The notes beneath the pieces are model-generated. The model saw only the letters and a program-made list of their open reading frames with translations, made no database searches and was not told the origin of the DNA. A stretch of DNA of 10,132 nt from assembly GCA_019752915.1 (NCBI GenBank), contig JAIELO010000139.1, positions 1-10,132 of the forward strand, given 5' to 3'. Origin of the DNA: Burkholderiaceae bacterium (GTDB lineage Bacteria; Pseudomonadota; Gammaproteobacteria; Burkholderiales; Burkholderiaceae_D). The number at the start of each line of letters is the position of its first letter. Position 1 is the first letter of the stretch. Below are positions 1 to 7,373 of this stretch, piece after piece. The position numbers and the translations under genes were made by a program.

Positions 1-938
1 TAGCGTGACGCGCCCCGCGTATATTCGGGGAACATTTCTTTAAGCAGGAAGGCGATCAATTCCTTCTCGTCTTCTTTACGCGCACTGAGCGTAATCACCT
101 TGCCCAGACGCCGCGATTCCCACGGGAAGTCGCCCTGCTTTTCCTTGCGGATCACCTTGATCATTTCCTTGACCACGGCGGTTTCGATATCCGGCTCGGC
201 GCCCTGCTCCACGTGCACTTGCTGAGTCCAGTTGCGCTTGAAGTTGGTATTCCAGCCACGGAACTTCACATCGGCACTGTGGTAACTCTTGTCGACCGAG
301 AAAATCCCGCCCGTGTCGTCGCGATCGGCCCCGCTGGAACGCCCTTGCGCACCGGCGATATTGGCTTTGGCGATGCGCAGCGCCCGTTCGTTTTCCGACT
401 CCACCGGCGCCGGCGGTGCCGGCTGCGGATTGGCCGCTTCCCGTGCAGCACGGCGCTTGGCGATCATTTCCGCCATATCCTGTTCGGGCGGCGGCGTCAT
501 CACGGCCTGCAGCGGCGGCACATAGGTTTCCAGCTTGGGTTTGCTGGCCGCCGGCGTATCACGGCTGGCGATCTGTTTCGGTGGCGGTGGCGGCTTGCTG
601 GCCTTGGCCACCTCGACTTTCTTCGGTTGCGGTTTGTTGGGGGTTTTATCCTTGGTCGGCGCGATATACACCATCACCCCGCCCTTGGGCGGTGCCGCAT
701 GCTTGCGATCCGGCGCAGGCGCCAGAAAATAGTACAGCACGCCCAGCAAGTGCAGCGCGATGGAAATGCCGATACCGATCCGCTTATTGTTGCGTTGATT
801 TTCCCACGAGCCATATCCGACGCTGTCAGGCAGCCGCTGGCCGCAGGTCGCGCAGTAATCGGCATGGGCCGTGTGAATATGGGGATCGTGATGCAAAATA
901 GCAAACCTTGATGGGGAAGGACGTCGAATTGCGGCCAT
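1..938 (-). CDS. TonB-like single-pass membrane protein of unknown function (partial at window edge)
   Basis: The minus frame is open for 312 codons from ATG 938 to the left edge. The two bases at the edge are TA, so the stop may fall exactly here or the frame may continue. Seen: a His-rich N-terminus (H16, H17, H20, H22, H25) running into C29-x2-C32, half a zinc-ribbon knuckle; one hydrophobic segment at about 54-74; a long Pro/Lys/Ala linker at about 83-180 with a KPPPPPK run; and a compact, charged C-terminal domain at about 215-306 (FRGWNTNF, DFPWESRRLGKV, LLKEMFPEY). The layout (short cytoplasmic part, membrane helix, Pro-rich periplasmic spacer, C-terminal domain) is that of TonB or TolA, but I do not recognise the C-terminal domain as TonB_C, so no function is assigned. 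The start is uncertain. ATG 938 has no Shine-Dalgarno. ATG 995 is in frame upstream. TTG 896 follows AAGG by 9 nt and begins just before the His-rich segment. It lies downstream of the oxidoreductase on the same strand and may be transcribed separately. Confidence 0.75.
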   Translation of the reverse strand, partial: MAAIRRPSPSRFAILHHDPHIHTAHADYCATCGQRLPDSVGYGSWENQRNNKRIGIGISIALHLLGVLYYFLAPAPDRKHAAPPKGGVMVYIAPTKDKTPNKPQPKKVEVAKASKPPPPPKQIASRDTPAASKPKLETYVPPLQAVMTPPPEQDMAEMIAKRRAAREAANPQPAPPAPVESENERALRIAKANIAGAQGRSSGADRDDTGGIFSVDKSYHSADVKFRGWNTNFKRNWTQQVHVEQGAEPDIETAVVKEMIKVIRKEKQGDFPWESRRLGKVITLSARKEDEKELIAFLLKEMFPEYTRGASR

Positions 939-965
939 AGTGCCAGAGTCGCGCGGTTTTGTGAA
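937..965 (-). promoter_or_regulatory. Candidate sigma70-type promoter for the TonB-like gene
   Basis: On the minus strand TTCACA (965-960, five of six matches to TTGACA) is followed after exactly 17 bases by CACTAT (942-937, three of six matches to TATAAT). The -10 element overlaps the ATG at 938. If this promoter is used, translation must start further in, for example at TTG 896. Support is a consensus match only, and the -10 is weak. Confidence 0.22.
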
Positions 966-1021
966 CCGCCGACCCGCGCCGGGGCAACGCGACATGCCCA
1001 CCCGGCAGGCCGCCCGCCACC

Positions 1022-1043
1022 CTAGCGTTGCTAGCTTACTAGC
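1022..1043. repeat. Three CTAGC copies forming two alternative small hairpins
   Basis: CTAGC occurs at 1022-1026, 1031-1035 and 1039-1043, between the oxidoreductase stop and the TonB-like gene. The central GCTAG (1030-1034) can pair with the left copy (3 nt loop) or with the right copy (4 nt loop), so the two 5 bp stems exclude each other. No T-run follows on the minus strand, so this is not a standard intrinsic terminator. It could be a protein-binding site, a weak RNA structure or chance. Confidence 0.35.
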
Positions 1044-1073
1044 TCCCAGCCTTGAAGGATGTTACGGTATGTA

Positions 1074-2924
1074 TCAGCTGGGCAGTCCCAGTGCACCACG
1101 CTGGTGCTGCGGCAGCACTTGCCCGGCCAGCGCCAGCACACAGCGCTCGGCATCCTGCACGGCACGCGACACCAGCCCCGGGCGGGGCAAAGCATGGGTG
1201 TAATAGTGCGCCCCCTCGACGGGGAAACCGAGCGCCCACAGCCCGGCACAAGCCTGCCCCTGCTGGTCCAGTAACTGGCTGGCCGCATCGATATCCAGCC
1301 CGCCTGGGTGAAACTCGCCATTGCAATAGGGACGCACCAGCCCCCGCGCCAGCATATTACGGATCAGTAAGGAGGAGCTCTGTGTGGGGGAAAAGCCCTC
1401 CAGCCGGGCCACCACCAGCACATCCACCGCCTGCCGAACCCAGCCACTAGCCAGTGGCGTACACAACAGAAAACGGCCACTGGCCGCATCGGTCTCGATG
1501 TGGCAGCCGGGCCCGGCCAGCCACTGCACCACGCCGGCCTCCAGCAGTGCCAGCAATTGCTGGTTGCGGCGCAGTGGCGGCCCGTAGGCCATGCGGTTGA
1601 TGGCCGGATGGTAACGTTGCAGAAATTGCCGGTGCGAGGACGGTGTCAGGCCGCCAAACTCCAGCGCGGCCTGCAAGCTGGCGCGGGTGTCGCGCAACAC
1701 ATCCAGCGCCGCCTTGCAGGCGTTACCCAGATTGCCTTGCCGGGCCGCTGCCAGATCGCGCAGCAGCCAGTCATGCACATACTGGCGGAACTGCGCCAGC
1801 GTGGCAAAGCGGCGCTGCTGCAGCGGGAACAGCCAGCGCCCGATCTGCGCCTGATCGGCAGGCGTGAGTACAAAGCGCGCCGGGTCCAGCGCATGACCGG
1901 CCAGCGTGCTGCGGTAGACCCAGGCCATTTCACGCTGCAGCAGCGGCAGTACGTCGCGTTCGAAATCGAGCTGACTGCTGCCATCGCGCAGCGTGGCACG
2001 CGCGCGCAGCGCTGCCAGTGCCTGTGTCGTGAAAAATTGTGCCGTATGCCGCCCCGCCAGCCCCTTCTGGTTGACGCCGCGCGCTGCCGCCGGCAGACAC
2101 AGACGCGAACACAGCGTCAGTTGCGGCTCGTGGCCGGAGGGCTGGTAACGTAGTCCCTGTCGCTGGGCAACATAGCGCCCGCCACGCCCCAGCGTCAGTT
2201 CCGCCAGCACATCGTGGGCGCACAGTCCCAGCCCCTGGATCGCCACACGCGTGCGGGCATCGATGTTCTGCAGACGGGTAGTCGGATAGGGCCGCAGCAG
2301 CGCCAGCCGGCGGTTGCGGCGCTGATGATCGCTGGCAAAGCGCGCCAGTTGCTCCTGTTCAGGGTCGGGCACTTGCGGTTCATGTCCGGTGGTCAGAAAC
2401 ACAAAGTCGCACTGCAGCCGTGCGCCGTTGCTCAACGCGATGGCCCAGCGCTGCAGCGCGATCGGCCACAGGTCGCAGGCACTGAGCGGCAGATGCTGCA
2501 GCGTGACGCAGGCCGGCATGGCCGCCACCAGTGCGTGGTAGACCCAGCACAGATAGCTACCCAGCAGGCTGCGCGGCAGGTAATCGCTGTCGCTCACCGG
2601 CGTGCCGGAGCGCTCGCACTGGTAGTGTTCGTCGTGGCGCTGATAGCCTTGCTGGCGCGCCCATGCCGTCAGACTGAGTGCCTCGCACACGCTGGGATAG
2701 CGCACGCTGCCCGCGAGCGGAAATAACGTGACCTGACTGGCGAGGGTATTGATCAGCAGATGCTGGGGCTGCCCGGGATCGTGCACGCCGGGGCCGCAGG
2801 CGCCCGGTTCGATCACGTGAATGTCGAGCCCGAGCCCGGTATGGCAGCATAGCGCTGCCAGCCTTTCCAGCACGCTCAGGCCGCGTGGCCCCATGCCGAT
2901 GATGGCGACACTGTAGCGTTGCAT
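1074..2924 (-). CDS. FAD/NAD(P)-binding oxidoreductase (NAD_binding_9-like)
   Basis: A cytoplasmic protein of 616 aa with no signal peptide. The N-terminus is a dinucleotide-binding Rossmann fold: a beta strand followed by GxGxxG (GMGPRG, residues 10-15) and an acidic residue E39 closing the second strand (HVIEPG). A strand ending in LTTGH (about 177-181) resembles the ATG motif of flavoprotein monooxygenases. A second glycine motif, GLGLCAHD (231-238), suggests a second nucleotide site for NAD(P)H. This fits the FAD/NAD(P)-binding family PF13454, which includes large flavoproteins of about 600 aa, some of them amino-acid N-oxygenases as I recall. Substrate and reaction cannot be read from the sequence. 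The protein has about 18 cysteines, with no obvious metal-site spacing. ATG 2924 is preceded by GAAAGGA at 9 nt spacing. The gene begins 70 bp after the RND pump stop on the same strand with no clear terminator between them, so co-transcription is plausible. Confidence 0.85.
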   Translation of the reverse strand: MQRYSVAIIGMGPRGLSVLERLAALCCHTGLGLDIHVIEPGACGPGVHDPGQPQHLLINTLASQVTLFPLAGSVRYPSVCEALSLTAWARQQGYQRHDEHYQCERSGTPVSDSDYLPRSLLGSYLCWVYHALVAAMPACVTLQHLPLSACDLWPIALQRWAIALSNGARLQCDFVFLTTGHEPQVPDPEQEQLARFASDHQRRNRRLALLRPYPTTRLQNIDARTRVAIQGLGLCAHDVLAELTLGRGGRYVAQRQGLRYQPSGHEPQLTLCSRLCLPAAARGVNQKGLAGRHTAQFFTTQALAALRARATLRDGSSQLDFERDVLPLLQREMAWVYRSTLAGHALDPARFVLTPADQAQIGRWLFPLQQRRFATLAQFRQYVHDWLLRDLAAARQGNLGNACKAALDVLRDTRASLQAALEFGGLTPSSHRQFLQRYHPAINRMAYGPPLRRNQQLLALLEAGVVQWLAGPGCHIETDAASGRFLLCTPLASGWVRQAVDVLVVARLEGFSPTQSSSLLIRNMLARGLVRPYCNGEFHPGGLDIDAASQLLDQQGQACAGLWALGFPVEGAHYYTHALPRPGLVSRAVQDAERCVLALAGQVLPQHQRGALGLPS

Positions 2925-2994
2925 GGGCGACCGTCCTTTCTCATAGTCACCTTGCCTATGATAAAGAAACCGTCCCCCAGCTAGTTGTCACGGC

Positions 2995-5900
2995 TCAATG
3001 CTTGACGCTGCTCACCGCTTTCAGTGCGACTGGCTGGGCGAGCCCGGCGCCGTCACCGGCCAGCTCGGCGTCACTCATCGGGCCGGAGCCGCTATATTTG
3101 TCGAGGAACAGATAAATCACCGGCGTGATGTAGAGCGTGATCACTTGCGAGAAAATCAGCCCGCCGACCACGGCCAGCCCCAGCGGCTGACGCAGTTCGG
3201 CGCCCGCGCCCAGTCCCAGCGCAATCGGCAAGGCCCCCATCAGCGCCGCCATGGTGGTCATCATGATCGGACGGAAGCGCAGCACGCAGGCTTCGCGGAT
3301 CGCTTCGGCCGGCGTACGCCCTTCGTTACGCTGCACGTGCAGGGCAAAGTCGATCATCATGATGGCGTTCTTCTTGACGATACCGATCAGCATCAGAATG
3401 CCGATGATGGCAATCATGGTCAGGTCCAGATTGAACAGGCGCAGCGTCAGCAGCGCACCCACTGCGGCCGAGGGCAGACCGGCCAGAATCGTCAGCGGGT
3501 GGATATAGCTTTCGTACAGCACGCCCAGCAGCACATAGATCACGCCCAGTGCGGCAATGATCAGAATCAGCTGGCTGCCTTGCGAACTCTGGAACACCGC
3601 CGCATCGCCACCGTAATTGGTGATGATGGACGCCGGCAGATGCATGTCCACGCCCATTTTATCGATCTTGGCAGTGGCCGTACCGAGCGGCACGTCAGGG
3701 GCCAGATTGAAGGAAATCGTGATCGCCTGCAGCTGCCCCTGATGGTTAACGGCAGTCGGGCCGACCGTGCGTTCCACCGTCGCGAAGCTCGACAGTTGCA
3801 CCAGATTGCCGCTCTTGTTGCGCACCGAGATACGCGTCAGCGCATCGTCGAACTGGCGGTCCGGCGTGGCCGCTTCGAGAATCACGCTATAGCTGGCAGC
3901 GGGCGAATAAATCGTCGAGACCTGCCGCTCACCGAACGCCAGATACAGCGCGGTGCGCACATCGCCGAGCGCCACGCCCAGATTATTGGCCTTGTCGCGG
4001 TCGATTTTCAGGCTGGCCTGCAGACCACGGTTCTGCGAATCACTGGTGACGTCGCGGAAGTCCGGATCGGCACGCAACTGGTCGAGGTATTTCTGCGCCC
4101 ACTCGTTGAGCGCGCCGGGGCTGACCGATTGCAGCGTGTACTGGTAACGGCTCTTGGACTGACGCCCGCCCAGTTGCAAGTTCTGCACCGGACTCAGATA
4201 CACGGCGATACCGGGCACGGTCTTGGTGGCCTTGCGCAGACTGTCCAGCACTTCCGGCAAACTCTTGCGCTGATTGCGTGGTTTCAGCACCAGGAACATC
4301 CGCCCGCCATTGCCACCTCCGACGAAGGACGTCACGTCCTGCACGTTCGGGTCTTGCTGGATCACGGCAGCGACCCGCTCCTGCAAGGCTTGCAGGGCCG
4401 CCGAAGAAATATCTTCCGACGCTTCCGTGTTGACGCGGATCTGGCCCAGATCTTCTTCGGGGAAGAAGCCTTTCGGGATGGTGATGTAGAGCGCTGCCGT
4501 CAGGGCAAAGGTGCCCAGCGCCAGCAGCAGCACCACGTTGCGGTGACGCAGCGCCACGTCGAGCGAACGCGCATAGCCATTGCGCAGCGCGGTAAAGCCC
4601 GCTTCGAACCAGCGACCGATGAAGCCGCCCTTGTCGTGCTCGGGATCGATGGCATCGGCCGGCAGCAAACGGCTGGCCAGCATCGGCACCAGCATCAGCG
4701 ACACGGCAGCCGAGACCAGCACCGACAGACCGACCACCACGGCGAATTCATGGAACATCAAGCCGATCACGCCGGGCATGAAGAAGATCGGGATGAACAC
4801 CGCCACCAGCGACACCGAGATCGAGACAATCGTGAAGCCCATTTCTTTGGAGCCGATCAGCGCGGCCTGCAATGGCTTCTTGCCCAGTTCGATATGGCGC
4901 ACGATATTTTCCAGCACCACGATAGCATCATCGACCACCAGTCCGACAGCGAGCGTAATACCCAGCAGCGAAACGTTGTCGAGGCTATAGCCGAAGGCGT
5001 ACAGCAGCGCCAGCGCCCCCAGCAGCGAGATCGGCATGGTGATGGCCGGAATAAAGGTCGCTGCAGCCCGGCGCAGGAACAGGAAAATCACCATCACCAC
5101 CAGGAAGATGGTGAGCAGCAGCGTCAGGTTGACGTCATGGATCGCTTCGCGGATCGACACCGAGCGGTCATTGACCAGATTGATGTTGATCGAGGCCGGC
5201 AACTGGGTCTTGAAGCGCGGCAGCAAGCGGCGCACCCCGTCGACCACCTGCACGGTATTCGCATCGGGCTGGCGCATCACCAGCAGCACGATGGAGCGCT
5301 CGCCGTTATAACTACCGGCCGTCTTGACCGACTGGAAGCTGTCTTCGACAGTCGCCACATCTTTCAGGCGTACCGGCTGGCCATTGCGCTGCGCCACGAT
5401 CAGTTCGGCAAACTCGGCCGCTTTCATCAGCTGGGCATTGCCTTGAATCGTCAGCGTCTGGCTGGGGCCATCGAGGATGCCCAGCGGGGTATTGGCATTC
5501 GCCGATTTGATCGCCTGCTGCAATTCGTCGAGTGTCAGATTGCGGGCATTCATCAACTCGGATTTGGCACGGATCCGTACCGCAAACCGCTTCTGGCCGT
5601 TGACCGTTACCTGCGCCACGCCGGGCAAGGTAGACAGGCTCGGCGCAATCAGGTTTTCCGCGTAGTCGTTCAGTTCAGCCAGCGTCAGCGATGGCGAATT
5701 CATGGTCATGAACAGCACCGGCGCATCGGCCGGATTGACCTTGCGATACGAGGGCAGATCGGTCATCTCGATCGGCAACTGGCGCTGGGCGCGCAACAGC
5801 GCAGCCTGCACATCGACGGCCGCTTCGTTGACGTTGACGCTAGGATCGAACTCCAGCGTCAGCGAGGAGTTACCCAGCGTGTTAGTCGAGGTAATCAGCG

Positions 5901-6132
5901 ACAGCCCGGCAATCGTGGAGAACTGCTTTTCCAGCGGCAGCGCCACCGAAGACGCCATCGTGTCCGGCGAAGCGCCGGGCAGATCGGCCGAGACATTGAT
6001 CACCGGCGTGTTATAGCTCGGCAGGGCCGCGACGGGAATATAGAAATAGGCCAGCACACCGGCCAGAATCAGGGTCAGCGACAGTAACACCACCATCACT
6101 GGCCGACGGATGCACAACTCGGACAGATTCAT
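2995..6132 (-). CDS. RND multidrug efflux permease (HAE1 family, MdtB/MdtC-like)
   Basis: The inner-membrane proton-driven pump subunit of a tripartite efflux system, 1045 aa, the full length for the AcrB/MdtBC family. It opens with the family signature MNLSELCIRRPV and a first membrane helix at about 11-31, followed by a periplasmic porter loop to about 335. A block of helices from about 336 carries the proton-relay pair D401-D402 in GLVVDDAIVVLEN. A second periplasmic loop and six more helices follow, with the relay lysine K921 in GIVKKNAIMMIDFA. The last about 30 residues are a hydrophilic cytoplasmic tail. The ATG lies 3 bp after the adaptor stop and has a good Shine-Dalgarno (AGAAGGG, 7 nt spacing) inside the adaptor's last codons, which indicates translational coupling. 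Only one permease is encoded, unlike the MdtB/MdtC pair, so a homotrimer is likely. Substrates are unknown. All key residues are present and there is no sign of decay. Confidence 0.96.
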   Translation of the reverse strand: MNLSELCIRRPVMVVLLSLTLILAGVLAYFYIPVAALPSYNTPVINVSADLPGASPDTMASSVALPLEKQFSTIAGLSLITSTNTLGNSSLTLEFDPSVNVNEAAVDVQAALLRAQRQLPIEMTDLPSYRKVNPADAPVLFMTMNSPSLTLAELNDYAENLIAPSLSTLPGVAQVTVNGQKRFAVRIRAKSELMNARNLTLDELQQAIKSANANTPLGILDGPSQTLTIQGNAQLMKAAEFAELIVAQRNGQPVRLKDVATVEDSFQSVKTAGSYNGERSIVLLVMRQPDANTVQVVDGVRRLLPRFKTQLPASININLVNDRSVSIREAIHDVNLTLLLTIFLVVMVIFLFLRRAAATFIPAITMPISLLGALALLYAFGYSLDNVSLLGITLAVGLVVDDAIVVLENIVRHIELGKKPLQAALIGSKEMGFTIVSISVSLVAVFIPIFFMPGVIGLMFHEFAVVVGLSVLVSAAVSLMLVPMLASRLLPADAIDPEHDKGGFIGRWFEAGFTALRNGYARSLDVALRHRNVVLLLALGTFALTAALYITIPKGFFPEEDLGQIRVNTEASEDISSAALQALQERVAAVIQQDPNVQDVTSFVGGGNGGRMFLVLKPRNQRKSLPEVLDSLRKATKTVPGIAVYLSPVQNLQLGGRQSKSRYQYTLQSVSPGALNEWAQKYLDQLRADPDFRDVTSDSQNRGLQASLKIDRDKANNLGVALGDVRTALYLAFGERQVSTIYSPAASYSVILEAATPDRQFDDALTRISVRNKSGNLVQLSSFATVERTVGPTAVNHQGQLQAITISFNLAPDVPLGTATAKIDKMGVDMHLPASIITNYGGDAAVFQSSQGSQLILIIAALGVIYVLLGVLYESYIHPLTILAGLPSAAVGALLTLRLFNLDLTMIAIIGILMLIGIVKKNAIMMIDFALHVQRNEGRTPAEAIREACVLRFRPIMMTTMAALMGALPIALGLGAGAELRQPLGLAVVGGLIFSQVITLYITPVIYLFLDKYSGSGPMSDAELAGDGAGLAQPVALKAVSSVKH

Positions 6133-6135
6133 CGC

Positions 6136-7275
6136 TTAACCCTTCTGCTGATCACTGCTCTGGCCGGCGCCGGCGATGCGCACCTTGCCACCGGGGCGCA
6201 GATTCTGCTTGCCATCGACGATGATTTTTTCAGTGCCATCGAGCCCGCTGACAGCGACGCTTTCACCGAAGGAATGCAGCCGTTTGATGTTGACTACTTT
6301 GGCCTTCTGTTCCGCGTCGACCGTGTACACAAACGTGCCGCGCGTGTTGCTGATGATGGCATTCTGGGGAATCACCAGCACGTCCTTCAGCACTTGCGCA
6401 ACCAGCCGCGTGCTGACGTACTGACCGGGCCACAACCGCGTATCACGGTTGCTGAACTGGGCTTTTACGCGGATCACACCGGCCACCGGATCGACCGTGT
6501 TATCGATGAAGCTCAGTGCGCCGTCGACTTCCTGTGCCCCTTCGGCGCTGATGGCCTTGACGGCCACGCTGCCGGCACGCTGGGCTTGCAGCAAACTGCT
6601 CAGTGCCGATTCCGGCAAGGTAAACGCCACCGTGATCGGATCGAGCTGGGTGATGGTGGTCAGCGACGTCGCCAGTTGCACCAGACTGCCCGGAAACACA
6701 TTGATCGCACCGACCCGTCCCGCCATCGGCGCACGGATGGTGTTGTAGCTGGCATCGACGCCACTCGAGCGGGCTGCCGCGCGGTCGGCATTGAGCAGTG
6801 CACGGGCCGATTCCACCTGACTTTTCAGCGTATCGACGGCGCTCTGCGCGATGAATTTCTGCGCCAGTAAATCCTGCGCGCGCTGGTACTGGCGTTCCAC
6901 ATCGGCCAGTGCGGCCTGATCGCGCACCACCTGTGCCTGTGCCTTGTCCAGATTGGCGCGGGCACTGCGCTCATCGAGCGAGAACATCAGCTCGCCCGCT
7001 TTGACGAACTGGCCTTCCTTGATGTGTACGCGCGCGATGGTGCTGGTGATTTGCGCATGCAGATCGACGGTACTCAGAGGCGTCACCGTGCCATTGGCCT
7101 GCAACACCACCGGCACATCCTGCCGCTTGGCGGTGGTGATGGCGACCGTAGTGGGCCCCTGCTGTCCGGGGCCGGCCGGTTTGGCCGGCTCGGCACTGCG
7201 GTGGGAAATGTTCCAGCCTGCGGCGGCAGCAGCAACGACGACGGTAATTAGGATAGCGAGCGTAGATTTTTTCAT
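6136..7275 (-). CDS. RND efflux periplasmic adaptor (membrane fusion protein, MdtA-like)
   Basis: 379 aa. It links the inner-membrane RND pump to an outer-membrane channel. Residues 1-20 form an N-terminal hydrophobic anchor or signal (MKKSTLAILITVVVAAAAAG) with no lipobox cysteine, so it is probably anchored by an uncleaved helix or is free in the periplasm, unlike lipidated AcrA. A Pro/Gly-rich linker (about 28-41) leads into the first lipoyl half-motif (about 68-102, VHIKEGQFVKAGELMFSLD), an alpha-helical coiled-coil hairpin (about 103-170), the second lipoyl half (about 173-208, IRAPMAGRVGAINVFPGSLV), a beta-barrel domain (about 212-290, ITVAFTLPE) and a membrane-proximal domain to the end. 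The ATG has a poor Shine-Dalgarno, but the hydrophobic N-terminus supports this start. The gene lies 98 bp after the sensor kinase stop and 3 bp before the permease. No outer-membrane factor gene is present in the window. Confidence 0.95.
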   Translation of the reverse strand: MKKSTLAILITVVVAAAAAGWNISHRSAEPAKPAGPGQQGPTTVAITTAKRQDVPVVLQANGTVTPLSTVDLHAQITSTIARVHIKEGQFVKAGELMFSLDERSARANLDKAQAQVVRDQAALADVERQYQRAQDLLAQKFIAQSAVDTLKSQVESARALLNADRAAARSSGVDASYNTIRAPMAGRVGAINVFPGSLVQLATSLTTITQLDPITVAFTLPESALSSLLQAQRAGSVAVKAISAEGAQEVDGALSFIDNTVDPVAGVIRVKAQFSNRDTRLWPGQYVSTRLVAQVLKDVLVIPQNAIISNTRGTFVYTVDAEQKAKVVNIKRLHSFGESVAVSGLDGTEKIIVDGKQNLRPGGKVRIAGAGQSSDQQKG

Positions 7276-7301
7276 GGGTAGAAGTGGTTTTACACAGTCG
7301 A

Positions 7302-7326
7302 GAAAATGGCCGCCTCAGCAGGGCGG
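7302..7326 (-). terminator. Weak hairpin between the kinase and adaptor genes (possible attenuator)
   Basis: On the minus strand CCGCC (7326-7322) pairs with GGCGG (7314-7310) around a 7 nt loop and is followed by CCATTTTCT, a poor T-run. It sits in the 98 bp gap between kinase and adaptor. It could reduce read-through or be unimportant. The short stem makes a full terminator unlikely. Confidence 0.2.
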
Positions 7327-7373
7327 AACATTGTCGCATAGTATTTCTTGAAGGCCGCAGTTATCGCGGGAAA

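Noticed and set aside
213..911. Open frame of 232 codons on the plus strand near the left end
   Set aside because: It is antisense to the TonB-like gene. The translation is an Arg/Gly-rich low-complexity product, while the minus frame gives a coherent membrane protein.
1500..2153. Open frame of 217 codons on the plus strand inside the oxidoreductase
   Set aside because: It is antisense to a clear FAD/NAD(P)-binding protein. It is Gln/Arg-rich with no domain.
2925..2994. Promoter or terminator between the RND permease and the oxidoreductase
   Set aside because: GTGACA and TATCAT are present but 22 bp apart, too far for a sigma70 promoter, and no stable hairpin with a T-run is seen.
2998..6087. 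Open frame of 1029 codons on the plus strand opposite the RND permease
   Set aside because: It lies entirely antisense to a complete RND gene with all family motifs. Its translation is dominated by His, Gln, Arg and Asp with no domain or hydrophobic pattern, as expected for the mirror of a GC-biased gene. There is no convincing ribosome binding site.
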